Assembly (NCBI RefSeq): GCF_016801865.2
Contig: NC_068937.1
Coordinates: 96,156,278 to 96,220,277, forward strand
Reading direction: 5' to 3'
Length of the DNA: 64,000 nucleotides
From: Culex pipiens pallens
Lineage: Eukaryota; Arthropoda; Insecta; Diptera; Culicidae
Below the pieces are notes generated by a model. It did no database searches. It was not told the DNA's origin and saw nothing but the letters and a program-made list of their open reading frames with translations. The translations under genes were made by a program, and so were the position numbers. This document shows, one piece after another, positions 45,427 through 56,055 of the stretch. Positions within the stretch are counted from its first letter, which is position 1, and each line of letters begins with the position of its first letter.

Positions 45427-48096
45427 TTACGGCACAAGGTTGACGATCAAGTCATTTTCTGACATTGAGCATCTTGTCCAGAAATTGCGAAGTAGGCGGG
45501 AAGTCCACGAGTCCAGCTCTTCGACTCCCGAAGCGTCCTCCAGCTCGGCAGTTGGGAAGTTGAATGGGAGATCCAGCATCATTTTGAGCAGCTTGTTTTG
45601 TCGAACTTGGAGTTTCTTTCGCCGAGATTGAGCACAGCCGTGCCATGCTGGGAAGCCGTACGAAAGGGTTGGGCGGAAGATCAATTTGTACAGCAGGATC
45701 TTGTTTCTGCTGCTGAGTCGCGATCGTCGGCTGACGAGAGGGTACAGCATTCTGGTGAGTTTGCTACATTTCTCCAGAGATGCTGCGACGTGCTTGTCAA
45801 ACTTAAGTTTGGGGTCAAACTCTAGTCCAAGATATTTGACTTGTTCCGACCAGGGGACGGCGTGGCCCATCGACACGACCTGCGACTGTGGAAGAAAGCG
45901 TTCACTTCGCCTCCGGGTAAAAAAGATGGCTTGCGTTTTTGCAGGATTGATCTTGATCTTCCAGCGCCGCTGGTAGTCTTCTAGCTTGTTCTGGGCCGAT
46001 TGCAGCTTCTCGATGATGATTTCTGGATGCTTGTCGGCGGAGGCGAATCCCGTGTCATCCGCGAACATGTAGTACTCGACGCCGTTCACCATCACCACGT
46101 CCGACGTGAAGATGTTGTACAGGATCGGGCTGAGTACAGCACCTTGGGGGACCCCGAACGGAATCAGCTGGGGACGTGATAGTTCACCGTCGACGATCAC
46201 TTGGAAGCTTCGGTTTTTCAAGAAGGAGTGCAAAAGTTTGAGGATATATTGCGGAAATCCAGCTAGCTTCATTTTGTGCAGAATGGCGTCCTGCCAGACG
46301 GAATCGTACGCCTTCTCAACGTCCAAGAGTATCATGCCCACTGATTGGCCACGAGCGAAGGACTGCTGGATGCTCTGCGTAAGACGCACGAGTTGGTGAT
46401 TTGTCGAGTGCCCTCGTTTGAAGCCGAACTGTTGTCGGGGAATGACAGTACGACTTTCAAGGTGGCTCTCGATACGGGACAGAATAACACGCTCGAGGAT
46501 TTTACTCATCGTTGGCAGAAGGCTGATTGGGCGATAGTTCGAAGGGAGCGTTACGTCCTTGCCCGCCTTTGGAATTCCTCTGACAATCGCATGCTTCCAG
46601 CTACTCGGAAAATAGGAGAGCGCAAGACAAGCGTTGACGATTTTTGTAAGCACCACAATCCCTTTCCGTGGCAGGCGCTTTAATACGATGTTCCCCACCT
46701 TGTCCAGACCAGGCGCTTTCTTTGGTTTTAGCGACTGGATTATCCGTTGTAGTTCTTTCGGGCGGACGACAGGCGCAGCGGCCGTCGTGCTGTCCGTAGC
46801 GGTGATGTGAGCTACTGATTCTTCAACTTGGGCTATGACTGACGGTTCGCTGGGTAAGGTGTTACGGTGAGCGTTGGCGAAGCTATCCGCCAGCAAGTTT
46901 GCCTTTTCCGACGGAGCAGCAACAAGGGAGTCGCCATTCTTCAACGGGGGAGTGTATTTCACACTGTTGCGAAGAGCCTTGCTGATTCTCCACATGTCCT
47001 TTGCGCCGTTTTCCAGGTGCCGGATGCTGTTGCTGAAGTGCTGGTTCCTGGCTATAGTACATTCGTTGCGGATCCGCACGTTAAGTGCCTCGACGATGTC
47101 CGCGAGAAGCGGATCACGAGTGCGGAACCATTGCCGTCGTCGGGTATTCCTCAGCTGCACCAATCGTCGAGTGGACTCGGCAAACTCGGCCTCCTTGTAC
47201 GATCGCACATGAGCGGTCGGAACAGCAGTTGATTCAGCTTCGATAATAAACGAGGTGAACATCGCAATGCACCTGTCTATCGCTTCAGGGCTCTCCAGAT
47301 TCGTGACCAGCGGGGAAGTCAAGTCGATTTTCTCATTCAGCACTCTTTGGAACACCTGCCAGTTTGCGCGAGAATAGCAACGCGTAGCAGGGCGCGTTTG
47401 GTTGAAAGGTACACTGATGTTTACATCAAAGCGCACCGGTAGGTGATCCGACGACAAATCGTTGACAACGGTCAGCGAAGACATGTCCACGAAGTTGTTG
47501 GACAGGACAAGATCCAGCGTGGAAGGCCGACGACCTCCTTTGGGATGGTAGGAGTGGGTCAGAGGGGCGTGGATGAAGAAGTCGGATGAGCTCGCCCGGG
47601 AGGCGAGGATGTTTCCGGCTTTGTTTGCTCTGAGGCAATTCCACTGGCGATGGCGAGCGTTCAGGTCCCCCGCTACAAAGAATGGAACCGTTCTCCTCAC
47701 CAGTGTGTTGATGTCCCGCTTGAAAGTCGTCCACGTTGAGCCACGGTGAACTCCCGGAAAGTAGACCGCGATGATGTGGACCGGTTGGGCTGCGTTTAGT
47801 ATCTCGATCCCGACTGTCTCGATAGCTGAAGTGTTGATGTCAAGAATCTTGAAGTGGATGTCTTTCCTGATGGCAATCAAAACACCACCGCCACGCTCGT
47901 CGTCCTGATTTTCTCGGTCAGCTCGGACGCATCGATAGTCAGGATGGAAGAAAGATTGTTTTGGTTTAAGCCACGTCTCCGACACGGTTGCTATGTCGAT
48001 GTGGTGTCGGGAGAGAAAGTCAAAGAACTCGAGTTTCTTCGGCAGGACCGACCTGCCGTTCCAGTTAACAATTTTAAGTTGGTTGAGATTAGCCAT
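45427..48096 (-). CDS. LINE ORF2: endonuclease/reverse transcriptase (889 aa)
   Basis: The protein that nicks target DNA and copies the element RNA. An N-terminal apurinic-type endonuclease (residues about 8-225) shows VNWNGRS, SETW (39-42), GDLNA (143-147), STLDLVLS (192-199) and SDHLPV (216-221). The reverse transcriptase (about 445-760) shows LKPKKAPGLDKV, YRPISLLP (521-528), LLDVEKAYDSVW (590-601), GVPQGAVLSP (648-657) and the catalytic FADD (678-681). There is no RNase H domain, as expected for the Jockey clade. The frame is complete. Its ATG overlaps the ORF1 stop as ATGGCTAA, an 8-base overlap consistent with coupled reinitiation. This start is chosen because the endonuclease begins directly after it. 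Confidence 0.97.
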   Translation of the reverse strand: MANLNQLKIVNWNGRSVLPKKLEFFDFLSRHHIDIATVSETWLKPKQSFFHPDYRCVRADRENQDDERGGGVLIAIRKDIHFKILDINTSAIETVGIEILNAAQPVHIIAVYFPGVHRGSTWTTFKRDINTLVRRTVPFFVAGDLNARHRQWNCLRANKAGNILASRASSSDFFIHAPLTHSYHPKGGRRPSTLDLVLSNNFVDMSSLTVVNDLSSDHLPVRFDVNISVPFNQTRPATRCYSRANWQVFQRVLNEKIDLTSPLVTNLESPEAIDRCIAMFTSFIIEAESTAVPTAHVRSYKEAEFAESTRRLVQLRNTRRRQWFRTRDPLLADIVEALNVRIRNECTIARNQHFSNSIRHLENGAKDMWRISKALRNSVKYTPPLKNGDSLVAAPSEKANLLADSFANAHRNTLPSEPSVIAQVEESVAHITATDSTTAAAPVVRPKELQRIIQSLKPKKAPGLDKVGNIVLKRLPRKGIVVLTKIVNACLALSYFPSSWKHAIVRGIPKAGKDVTLPSNYRPISLLPTMSKILERVILSRIESHLESRTVIPRQQFGFKRGHSTNHQLVRLTQSIQQSFARGQSVGMILLDVEKAYDSVWQDAILHKMKLAGFPQYILKLLHSFLKNRSFQVIVDGELSRPQLIPFGVPQGAVLSPILYNIFTSDVVMVNGVEYYMFADDTGFASADKHPEIIIEKLQSAQNKLEDYQRRWKIKINPAKTQAIFFTRRRSERFLPQSQVVSMGHAVPWSEQVKYLGLEFDPKLKFDKHVAASLEKCSKLTRMLYPLVSRRSRLSSRNKILLYKLIFRPTLSYGFPAWHGCAQSRRKKLQVRQNKLLKMMLDLPFNFPTAELEDASGVEELDSWTSRLLRNFWTRCSMSENDLIVNLVP

Positions 48097-49306
48097 GGTA
48101 AATATACTTGACCATCAGCTCTGCAAGAGCGTTGAACTGCTGCAGCTTTGAGCGACATCCACTCAAGCGGGCGAACATGTCCCGGGCGAGAGCCAGGAAC
48201 TCGGAGATGGAGAAAAGACCTTCACCTTCAGCGTCGACATCTGGTGCAGGAGGCAAGCTTGTGGCAGACACTTGGGCATAGGTCCGATGGCCTGCTGGGA
48301 AATTGCTGGTTCTTGGACCGGACCTTTGTTGACCCAGGCTCGGAAAAGCTTCCCGAGACGTATGATTTGGTGCAGGTTGACGAACCGGTTTCTTCTTCCT
48401 CTTCTCCAACTCATCCAGAAACTTTTTCCTGGAAGGGCAGCCTTGGAAGTTGGCAGTATGACTGCCTCCACAGTTGGCACACTTCAGCTTGGACTTCGAG
48501 TTGTTCTGGTCGTTCAACTCCATCTTCCTTGGCAGGCTACACACGTCGGTGAGATGCTGGCCGCCGCATTTGACACATTTAGGCGAGAGGTAGCAGTGGG
48601 TTGACCCATGGCCGAAGCGCTGACATCGGTGGCACTGGGCCACCTCATTCGGCCTCCGGGAGTAGTACCTCCACGAAACAACCACGTTGAACAACGCCTT
48701 CGTTTTTCGCAGATCCTGCAGCTTCGTCGACCCGCGATCAAAATACAGCAAGTAGAGTGCATGTTGGTCAACAGCAGACTTAGACGATGACAGCACTTTT
48801 ATGTCTCGTGGGAGTATGTTGACTCTGGCCAGTTCTTCCTTGACATCCTCAACCTCTGCGAGTGGTAGCCCAGAGAGCACAAATTTGGACGGAGCTTTTC
48901 CAGAAGAGTCGTGGGTGAAAAACTTCACGTTCTTACTCTTCAGTACCGACACTGCTTTGTCGAACACCTCTTTCGACTTAGTCAAAAACTGCACAGACGT
49001 CCGGGTGTGCTTGAGTAGAAATGCCTCGCTCCTTGGCAAACCGTTATCGTTCAGCAGCTTGAAGACATCGCCCACCGAGAGGTCCATCACGTGGATTGGG
49101 GGGAGTCTGACCTTGGGAGCTTTCTTTGCTTGTTCCACTCCGTTTTGCCCGTCACCGTTGTCGTCGTCGTCGAGTATATCGAAATCATTCCGCAGGGGAA
49201 TGAATGGTGGAATTCTGTTGTTGCTGGTGTTCATCGTGTCGTCGATCGGAACTCCTCCGCCACCGCCCGGTACGGCGGGCAGTCTTGTTGAGATCGGGTT
49301 CAGCGG
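48089..49306 (-). pseudogene. LINE ORF1 (zinc-knuckle RNA-binding protein), main part
   Basis: Three zinc knuckles follow a basic region: CHRCQRFGHGSTHC, CVKCGGQHLTDVC and CANCGGSHTANFQGC, the arrangement of Jockey-type ORF1 (RNA-binding, particle-forming). Upstream is an acidic DILDDDDNGDG patch, and downstream a Lys/Arg stretch (KRKKK) and a conserved C-terminal helix region ending VKYIYHG. About 405 codons survive here. The open frame continues upstream to 49408, but codons beyond 49306 lie in the inserted foldback, so the apparent N-terminus (MLQLSTG...) is foreign. The authentic 5' part lies at 53157-53327. Confidence 0.9.
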
Positions 49307-49467
49307 TACAGTCATGCCTCGGTTTTGCACGCCTCGGTTTTGCACTGCCCCGGTTTTGCACCGTTCAGCTGCCTCGGTTAAGCACGGCCCAGTGCTTAAC
49401 TGAAGCACAGAGCTTATGGGATTTTGGCTATATGGGAGACATTGGCTATAATTCTATGAATAATCAT

Positions 49468-51564
49468 TAGCCTGTCCCATTTTGAGGTCATGTCGAGGAA
49501 TTCCAGGTGCTCACTTCTTAAATGATAGATTATGATGTTAGGAACAATGTTTTCTTAGACAAGAAAAAATAATAAAATACTTTCTCGCACCCCCTAGTCG
49601 ATTTACTGAAAAAAGTCACTTTTTTGAACAAATTTTCTAAAATCGCTTGGAATCAATACAAAAACTGTTAAGATCAGGTGTGTATTATCTTCAAACGATA
49701 GGTTTTTGTCCATAGATTAAGATGCACTATCAATATTGGACCAAAACTTAAGTTTTTGGATTCTTCCAGGCGAATTTATGTCAAAAAAATCGCATTTTTT
49801 CGAAACTTTTTTCAGAAATGCTCATTTAATTTAGGGTAGCCTATTTTTCCCAGTAAAACCAATACATGCAGCTTGTAGGAAATTTCATGGCGAACATTTT
49901 TCCATCTGAGAAAATGCAATTTTGACTCTCCAGAGCCGAGATATTTGAGTTTTAGTGAGAAAAAAAGTGCCAATTTTCAAAATTGCTCAGAATTCAGAAG
50001 CAAGGCCTACTAATTACACGATGTTGCAAGCATGTGTCGCAAAGGTCAGGGTATGCTTTCTTATAGTAATTTTGGCCGCTGAATCCGAATCTGAAATCAA
50101 ATTTCGTGTAAACAGTGATGTTTTGGAGCTACACCCTTTTGCAATGTTATTTGCGTGTTTAAATCGCTGCAATTTAAATAGCTTGCAAGTTCAGTCATAC
50201 TTTTTCCTCGGTTTTCGTACCACTTTGATTGTTATTTTACTCACAGAAATCTTTATGTTTAATGTTTGTTTACGTTCTGATTATGTTTTAACAATGTGTT
50301 TAGCAATTCGGAAATCGCATTTTTTTTATTTGGCGGGGGCTTAAGTTAATATTGTTTTCTAAAAATAGAATATCAGAGAAAATTTTAGGAAAAGTGGCTG
50401 CATTTGGATGAATTTGTTTGGAAAATTTGCATTAAAATAAGTTCTGGAAGACATTTCCGAACTTTTTTCATAAAAAATATGTGTTACATCCATCAAAAAA
50501 TGCTTCAGAATTTTTAGTTTTCTCTTTTCATTAATCAATCCTTAATTCTAGTAAGGGACCATTCATAAACCACGTGGACACTTTGGAAGGGGGGAGCGGG
50601 GGGGGGGGGGGTTCAGCGATTGTCCACGCTCCATATCAATAAGATTTGTTTCGTATGGTAATTGGGGGGAGGGGGTCTGAGATTTAAAAAAATGTGTCCA
50701 CGTGGTTTATGGATAGTCCCTTAGCCCCCGCCAAATAACAATATGCGATTTTTTCGAATTGCTTAAGATAACGTAAAAACGTAAAAAAGCTCTGTGAGTA
50801 AAATAACAATCAAAGTGGCACGAAAACCGAGGAAAAAGTATGACTGAACTTTATTTTTATTGCAGCGATTTAAACACGCTAATAACATTGCAAAAGGGTG
50901 TAGCTCCAAAACACCACTGTTCACACGAAATTTGATTTCAGATTCGGATTCAGCGGCCAAAATTACTATAAGAAAGCATACCCTGACCTTTGCGACACAT
51001 GCTTGCAACATCGTGTAATTAGTAGGCCTTGCTTCTGAATTCTGAGCAATTTTGAAAATTAGCACTTTTTTTCTCACTAAAACTCAAATATCTCGGCTCT
51101 GGAGAGTCGAAATTGCATTTTCTCAGATGGAAAAATGTTCGCCATGAAATTTCCTACAAGCTGCATGTATTGGTTTTACTGGGAAAAATAGGCTACCCTA
51201 AATTAAATGAGCATTTCTGAAAAAACTTTCGAAAAAATGCGATTTTTCCGACATAAATCCGCCTGGGAGAGTCCAAAAACTTAAGTTTTGGTCCAATATT
51301 GACAGTGTATCTTAATCTATGGACAAAAACCTATCGTTTGAAGATAATACACACCTGATCGAAACAGTTTTTGTATTGATTCCAAGTGATTTTAGAAAAT
51401 TTGTTCAAAAAAGTGACTTTTTTCAGTAAATCGACTAGGGGGTGCGAGAAAGTATTTTATTATTTTTTCTTATCTAAGAAAACATTGTTCCTTACATCAT
51501 AATCTATCATTTAAGAAGTGAGCACCTGGAATTCCTCGACATGACCTCAAAATGGGACAGGCTA
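49468..51564. mobile_element. hAT-like foldback nested in the TA-foldback
   Basis: The 8-bp direct repeat ataatcat lies at 49460-49467 and 51565-51572. The ends are tagcctgtcccattttgagg in inverted orientation. Arms 49468-50343 and 50721-51564 match nearly base for base, from the termini to tttggcgggggctta. The opposite arm of the host foldback (near 53030) shows the uninserted site with one ataatcat, proving the nesting. The roughly 100-codon frames in each arm (49955-50344 plus, 50763-51077 minus) are the same sequence and are not genes. Confidence 0.93.
50552..50723. mobile_element. MITE in the loop of the hAT-like foldback
   Basis: A 172-bp unit with ends taagggaccattcataaacc and, inverted, taagggactatccataaacc, each continuing into acgtggacac. 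It holds G-rich tracts and gattgtccacgctcc. Ends start with TA, suggesting TA duplication. A related core fragment occurs at 41900-41990. Confidence 0.85.
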
Positions 51565-51639
51565 ATAATCATGCAAACATCAAAAAATTATAGTGTTTTG
51601 GAATCGGGATGATGTCAGCTATCCATTAAAATTATTATT

Positions 51640-52990
51640 TTATGGAAGTTTTCACAAAAATACGTATTTTTCCTGTATTTCGAAAATGCATTTTTTTTTC
51701 TCTAAAAAATCCAAAAATATATTGTTATTGCAATATGGGTATCAAATGATCAGGTTTTTTTCATACATTTTGGATGTAATAACAACATTTTTAGAAAATA
51801 CTCCAAATTTTCACAAAACTACGTATTTTCGAAAAAAATACTCAAAATTTCAATTTTTACAATATGGGTATCAAACGATCGGGATTTTTTCATACATTTC
51901 GAATGTAATAACAATATTTTTTGAAAATACTCAAAATTTTCACAAAACTACGTATTTTCGAAAAAAATACTCAAAATTTCCGTTTTTGCAATGTGGGTAT
52001 CAAACGATCGGGATTTTTTCATACATTTCGAATGTAATAACAACATTTTTAGAAAATACTCAAAATTTTCACAAAACTACGTATTTTCGAAAAAAATACT
52101 CAAAATTTCCGTTTTTACAATGTGGGTATCAAACGATCGGGATTTTTTCATACATTTCGAATGTAATAACAACATTTTTAGAAAATACTCAAAATTTTCA
52201 CAAAACTACGTATTTTCGAAAAAAATACTCAAAATTTCAATTTTTACAATATGGGTATCATACGTAGTTTTGTGAAAATTTTGAGTATTTTCAAAAAAAA
52301 TGTTTTTTACATTCGAAATGTATGAAAAAATCCCGATCGTTTGATACCCATATTGTAAAAACTGAAATTTTGAGTATTTTTTTCGAAAATACGTAGTTTT
52401 GTGAAAATTTTCAGTATTTTCTAAAAATGTTGTTATTACATTCGAAATGTATGAAAAAATCCCGATCTTTTGGTACCCATATTGTAAAAAATTAAATTTT
52501 GAGTATTTTTATTTCAAAAATACGTAATTTTGTGAAAATTTTGAGTATTTTCAAAAAATATTGTTATTACATTCGAAATATATGAAAAAATCCCGATCGT
52601 TTGATACCCATATTGTAAAAATTGAAATTTTGAGTATTTTTTTCGAAAAAACGTAGTTTTGTGAAAATTTTGAGTATTTTCAAAAAATGTTGTTATTACA
52701 TTCGAAATGTATGAAAAAATCCCGATCGTTTGATACCCATATTGTATAAATTGAAATTTTGAGTATTTTTTCTAAAAATACGTAGTTTTGTGAAAATTTG
52801 GAGTATTTTCTAAAAATGTTATTATTACATCCAAAATGTATGAAAAAAAACCTGATCATTTGATAACCATATTGCAATAACAATATATTTTTGGTTACTT
52901 TAAAGAAAAAATATGCATTTTCAAAATACAGGAAAAATACGTATTTTTGTGAAAACTTTCATGAAATAATAATTTTAATGGATAGCTGAC
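51640..52990. repeat. Inverted array of 129-bp repeats
   Basis: Forward units carry gggtatcaaacgatcgggat at a 129-bp spacing (about 51866, 51995, 52124), then switch at about 52262 into the complementary orientation with about five inverted units. Since 129 = 3 x 43, the forward half is one 224-codon open frame (51593-52267) with a 43-residue period. This is a by-product of the period, not a protein I would call. Diverged relatives lie at 28800-30545. Confidence 0.92.
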
Positions 52991-53156
52991 ATCATCCCGA
53001 TTCCAAAACACTATAATTTTTTGATGTTTGCATGATTATTCATAGAATTATAGCCAATGTCTCCCATATAGCCAAAATCCCATAAGCTCTGTGCCTCGGT
53101 TATGCACGCCTCGGTTTTGCATCCCCCATATGCGGTGCTAAACCGAGGCACGACTG

Positions 53157-53327
53157 TATGTCTTTGAGCAGACCTTCGTCGTACAGGCTCAGTTTTTGTG
53201 AGGTTAAGTTCACTCCTCCTCGGGTGGAATTCTTCTGGATGGATCCTACCGTGGTCCGGGTGGACGCATCCTGTGTGCCCTGGTTTAGCGTAACTTTAGG
53301 TTTCCCCAGGATGACGAATCGCGGAAT
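53157..53327 (-). pseudogene. LINE ORF1, displaced N-terminal part
   Basis: Fifty-seven open codons on the minus strand, from just after a stop (complement of 53328-53330) to the TA where the foldback inserted. The sequence ends LSLYDEGLLKDI, and the phase at the breakpoint agrees with the resumption PLNPISTR at 49306 once the insertion and one TA are ignored. I find no in-frame ATG in the 57 codons, so the natural start is either a non-ATG codon, mutated, or further upstream past the stop. Confidence 0.75.
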
Positions 53328-53410
53328 TTAGCAGCGATCGCGTCGAGAATTCGCAAAAAAACAGCGCAGCGCGAGAATGCTTGTTTGTTGTCATCCAAGT
53401 AGGGATGCTC
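53328..53410 (-). promoter_or_regulatory. LINE 5' UTR / presumed internal promoter
   Basis: About 80 bases from the 5' terminus (gagcatccctacttgg) through cattctcgcgctgcgc to the ORF1 region. Jockey-clade elements carry internal pol II promoters at the 5' end, so promoter activity is inferred from position. A TATA box is not visible. Confidence 0.45.
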
Positions 53411-53423
53411 GATAATTTCAAAT

Positions 53424-54726
53424 AAATTTGTTCAAAAGCAATCAAATTGATAGAATTTGTTAAAAATCGATGTTTCCGCAGAGAATTCTTTTCCTACAAA
53501 ATTTCGATCAATCTTGAGTCATCTCAGGTGTGGTTCTCGGAGAAATTCCACCTAAAATGGGTCACAGTCACCTGAACCTTCCAGCCCGACCGACAATGGG
53601 CACTCCCTTTCGGGCGACCCGCCAAGGTGACTCAAACTCTCAAATCGGCCTCGTTTGCATTTAATTCCCTCTAAATTTGCAAATCACGGCTCTATCATCG
53701 CGAAAGTGGACGGTCGCAGGAAAAAAAACTGTCCAAGCTGCAATAAAATGCCAACGTAAACAACTTTAACAATAATTCACCATTTCTTCACGCCACCGTA
53801 TTTTTTCTGCTCTTTTTTTCCTTCTGGCCCAAGCAAATTCATCCAAGTTGGGATTTATTCACGATAAACGACCGTCTTGAGATCCCCCCTCTTAAACCCT
53901 CCTCCCTTTTTAAGGTGAGGGAACGAAAGCACCCACGCGATGCATACTAAACAAAAGTGCTTCCCCCTCAATGCAATTGTTCGTTGAGGAAACACAGAAA
54001 ACAACCCGCGAAGCGCCAAGGCAACAAGGTCATCTCGTGGCACTTTGGTTGAGGGGGAAGGGATCTGTCAGTGTGCGAAGGGGGGTGTTGTGGGAAAATA
54101 ATAGAAAAGAAAACAAGTGCAAAGTGGGGAAAAGCACGTGTTTTTTGGATGGTATGTTGTTCGTAGAATTTTAGTTTATTTTTTCATGTGACATTTTTAT
54201 TTCCCCTGTTTAAGTTAATCTTTAATTTCCAAAAGATTTTATAATTCATTTAAAGTTTTATGGCCATCACAACTTTAATTCTATCAATATTTCTTGAAAT
54301 AATTTCGAAATGATTGTGAAATTCTTTTTAATTTAAACACTTTTCAAATATTTTGAATGAAATTTAATATTAGATGCACTTCCAAATTCACCAACCCTAA
54401 TCCTAATGATGTGCTTAACCTCAACCCCTTAAATTTGGCTCTGTCCGTGAATTGCCTGATTTGAGCTTTTTTCTGTTAGTTAATTATTACCTTAGTTGCC
54501 AACGAACAATTCGGAAGCTGCTTACCTGTAACGAAAGAATAAAATAAGACTGATCAATATGAGTGAATCGTTAGGGGCCATTTATAACAACATGAAGGAA
54601 TCTGCTTACTTTTTTTTTATATTAATTTATTTTTCATACTTATGTAAAAGTATCTTTTTGAAACAATGTTAAATAAAAAAGAGTAATTTATGTCAACGTC
54701 AAAACGTATTGAAATAAAAGCACATT
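53424..54726. other. Low-copy DNA flanking the LINE
   Basis: GC-balanced to 54170, then AT-rich. No shared repeats or convincing frames. Two overlapping frames at 53855-54174 on opposite strands are chance. Confidence 0.4.
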
Positions 54727-55450
54727 TTTTGCCTTTCTTACTAAAGAAAGGTATAGGTTTTACTTTATGGCTGGACGTCAATTCACATTTTCGACGCTCT
54801 ATCGATTCATCTTGACAGAATTCGTCTGTCTCCAACCCTCGAATTTTGAGAAAATAAATTCCGTGGAGGTCGAGTGATGTTCGTGTGTGGTAAAATTTTG
54901 CCAAATTTTGTGTCGCGTCGTTCTCAGCTCCCCTATATCCGATTTCGATCCTTCTGAATGCAGATGAAAGCTAGTGTGCTGAACCTGGGCGAGTTGCCGC
55001 TCAAATTTCGAAATATCCATCTGTTTTCTGATGGGATAAGATTTTCCAACGAATTACACAGTTTCCAAATGAAAATATGGTCATTTTTTTCATTTTCATA
55101 TCTTTTATTTATCTCAAAAAAAATTTCGAGCTCTACAACCTCCCAAATTTTCATCGGGATTCATAGTTTGGTTCTGGAGTTAGAGCCGTTTGATTGACCT
55201 ACCATAAGAAAAAAAAATCCCTAAAAAAAGGTAAAAGCCCACCTGGTACCCTTCGCCAACATTTTTCGTTTCTGATTTTATCCGAAATTTCTTTCTACAT
55301 TCATAGTACAGACCATGAGTGAGCATCTGAAACAAATTTGACATCTATCGGCAATCTTGATCAATTTTTAGAACGATTTACTTTTTGTCTTTCTTACTAA
55401 AGACAGGTATAGGTTTTACTTTAAGTCAGGACGTCATTTCCATCTTCGTA
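54727..55450. mobile_element. Fragments of a CTTTCTTACTAAAGAAAG-type repeat
   Basis: tttgcctttcttactaaaga followed by aaggtataggttttacttta, then a gacgtca word, occurs at 54727 and again at about 55382, in the same orientation and 655 bp apart. The word ctttcttactaaagaaag is itself a near-palindrome, as expected for a transposon end. Only one end type is seen, so these are two partial copies or one tandem element. Confidence 0.6.
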
Positions 55451-55758
55451 AATATTACGATTCAGCATGAATATTCATCGGAAAAATCGCCAAAAAATCA
55501 CACTGCATCGATTTTCGACGCTTCGACGCTTCGTCGCTAAGTCGACAAGTTGTCAAGTTGAGCTTCGAATACTGGCGCGAGAATGCTGGCGCATATATTT
55601 TGTGGCTCGAGATATACTCGTTGGTAGTAGCTTGTCTACCGATGTTTCCTACAACATGTAAGATATCGTAGCTTTTCGGTTTCTTTTGCCCTGTCCGTTT
55701 TTGCATAACTGTCCAATGTTTATGCAAAAACTTTTGTGACATAGGACATTCATCCGAC
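55451..55758. other. Low-copy spacer
   Basis: Nothing recognised. Contains a repeated gcttcgacgcttcg word near 55520. Confidence 0.4.
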
Positions 55759-56055
55759 TACAGTTAAACCTCGCATATGCAACTCATATGGGGGTTTCTT
55801 ATGCGAAGCACGCATATGCGAGGTACAGAGCTTATGGGATTTTGGCTATATGGGAGACATGGCCTATATTTTTGTAAAAAATCATCTTAACTATACAAAT
55901 TTATAGTGTTTTGGAATCGTTATGAAGTCAGCTATACAGCTACACCAAATTTACAAGGTTTACGATGTTCTAGGTCATCCGAAACTTCCTCAAGTTAAGG
56001 CCTATGTGTTCACCGCCGTACAAGTATTAGGTAGACGATTGTGACTTTGGTTTTT

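Larger units (their letters stand above)
49309..53156. mobile_element. TA-flanked foldback with 129-bp satellite core, inserted in LINE ORF1
   Basis: TA lies on both sides (49307-49308 and 53157-53158). The ends are cagtcatgcctcggttttgc and, inverted, cagtcgtgcctcggtttagc. Next come several copies of cctcggttttgcac, then cagagcttatgggattttgg and a block through tatagtgttttggaatcg, mirrored in both arms. The core (51640-52990) is an inverted 129-bp repeat array. The left arm alone carries the 2.1-kb hAT-like insertion. TA duplication with CAGTCGTGCCTCGG ends recalls pogo/Tigger-type transposons (inference). No transposase is encoded. Confidence 0.92.
45175..53410 (-). mobile_element. Full-length Jockey-clade LINE, split by nested transposons
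   Basis: The 13-bp direct repeat gataatttcaaat occurs at 45162-45174 and 53411-53423, bounding an insertion that on the minus strand runs from a 5' end gagcatccctacttgg to a 3' tail of ttgaattgaattgaa. Taking out the 3848-bp foldback (49309-53156) and its extra TA leaves about 4386 bp, usual for Jockey-clade elements. Order: 5' UTR, ORF1 with zinc knuckles, ORF2 with endonuclease and reverse transcriptase, 3' UTR. ORF2 is intact, so the copy was young when ORF1 was interrupted. Mosquito Juan elements belong to this clade; I cannot confirm identity by sequence recall. Confidence 0.93.

Noticed and set aside
45452..48111. Plus-strand and alternative-frame open frames across the LINE (for example 46345-46683, 48801-49403)
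   Set aside because: They are shadows of the intact minus-strand ORF1 and ORF2, which carry clear family motifs.
51593..52267. 224-codon protein with a 43-residue repeat
   Set aside because: The period 129 is divisible by 3, so the satellite stays open by chance; the sequence is AT-rich, without domain features, and its mirror image lies in the opposite arm.
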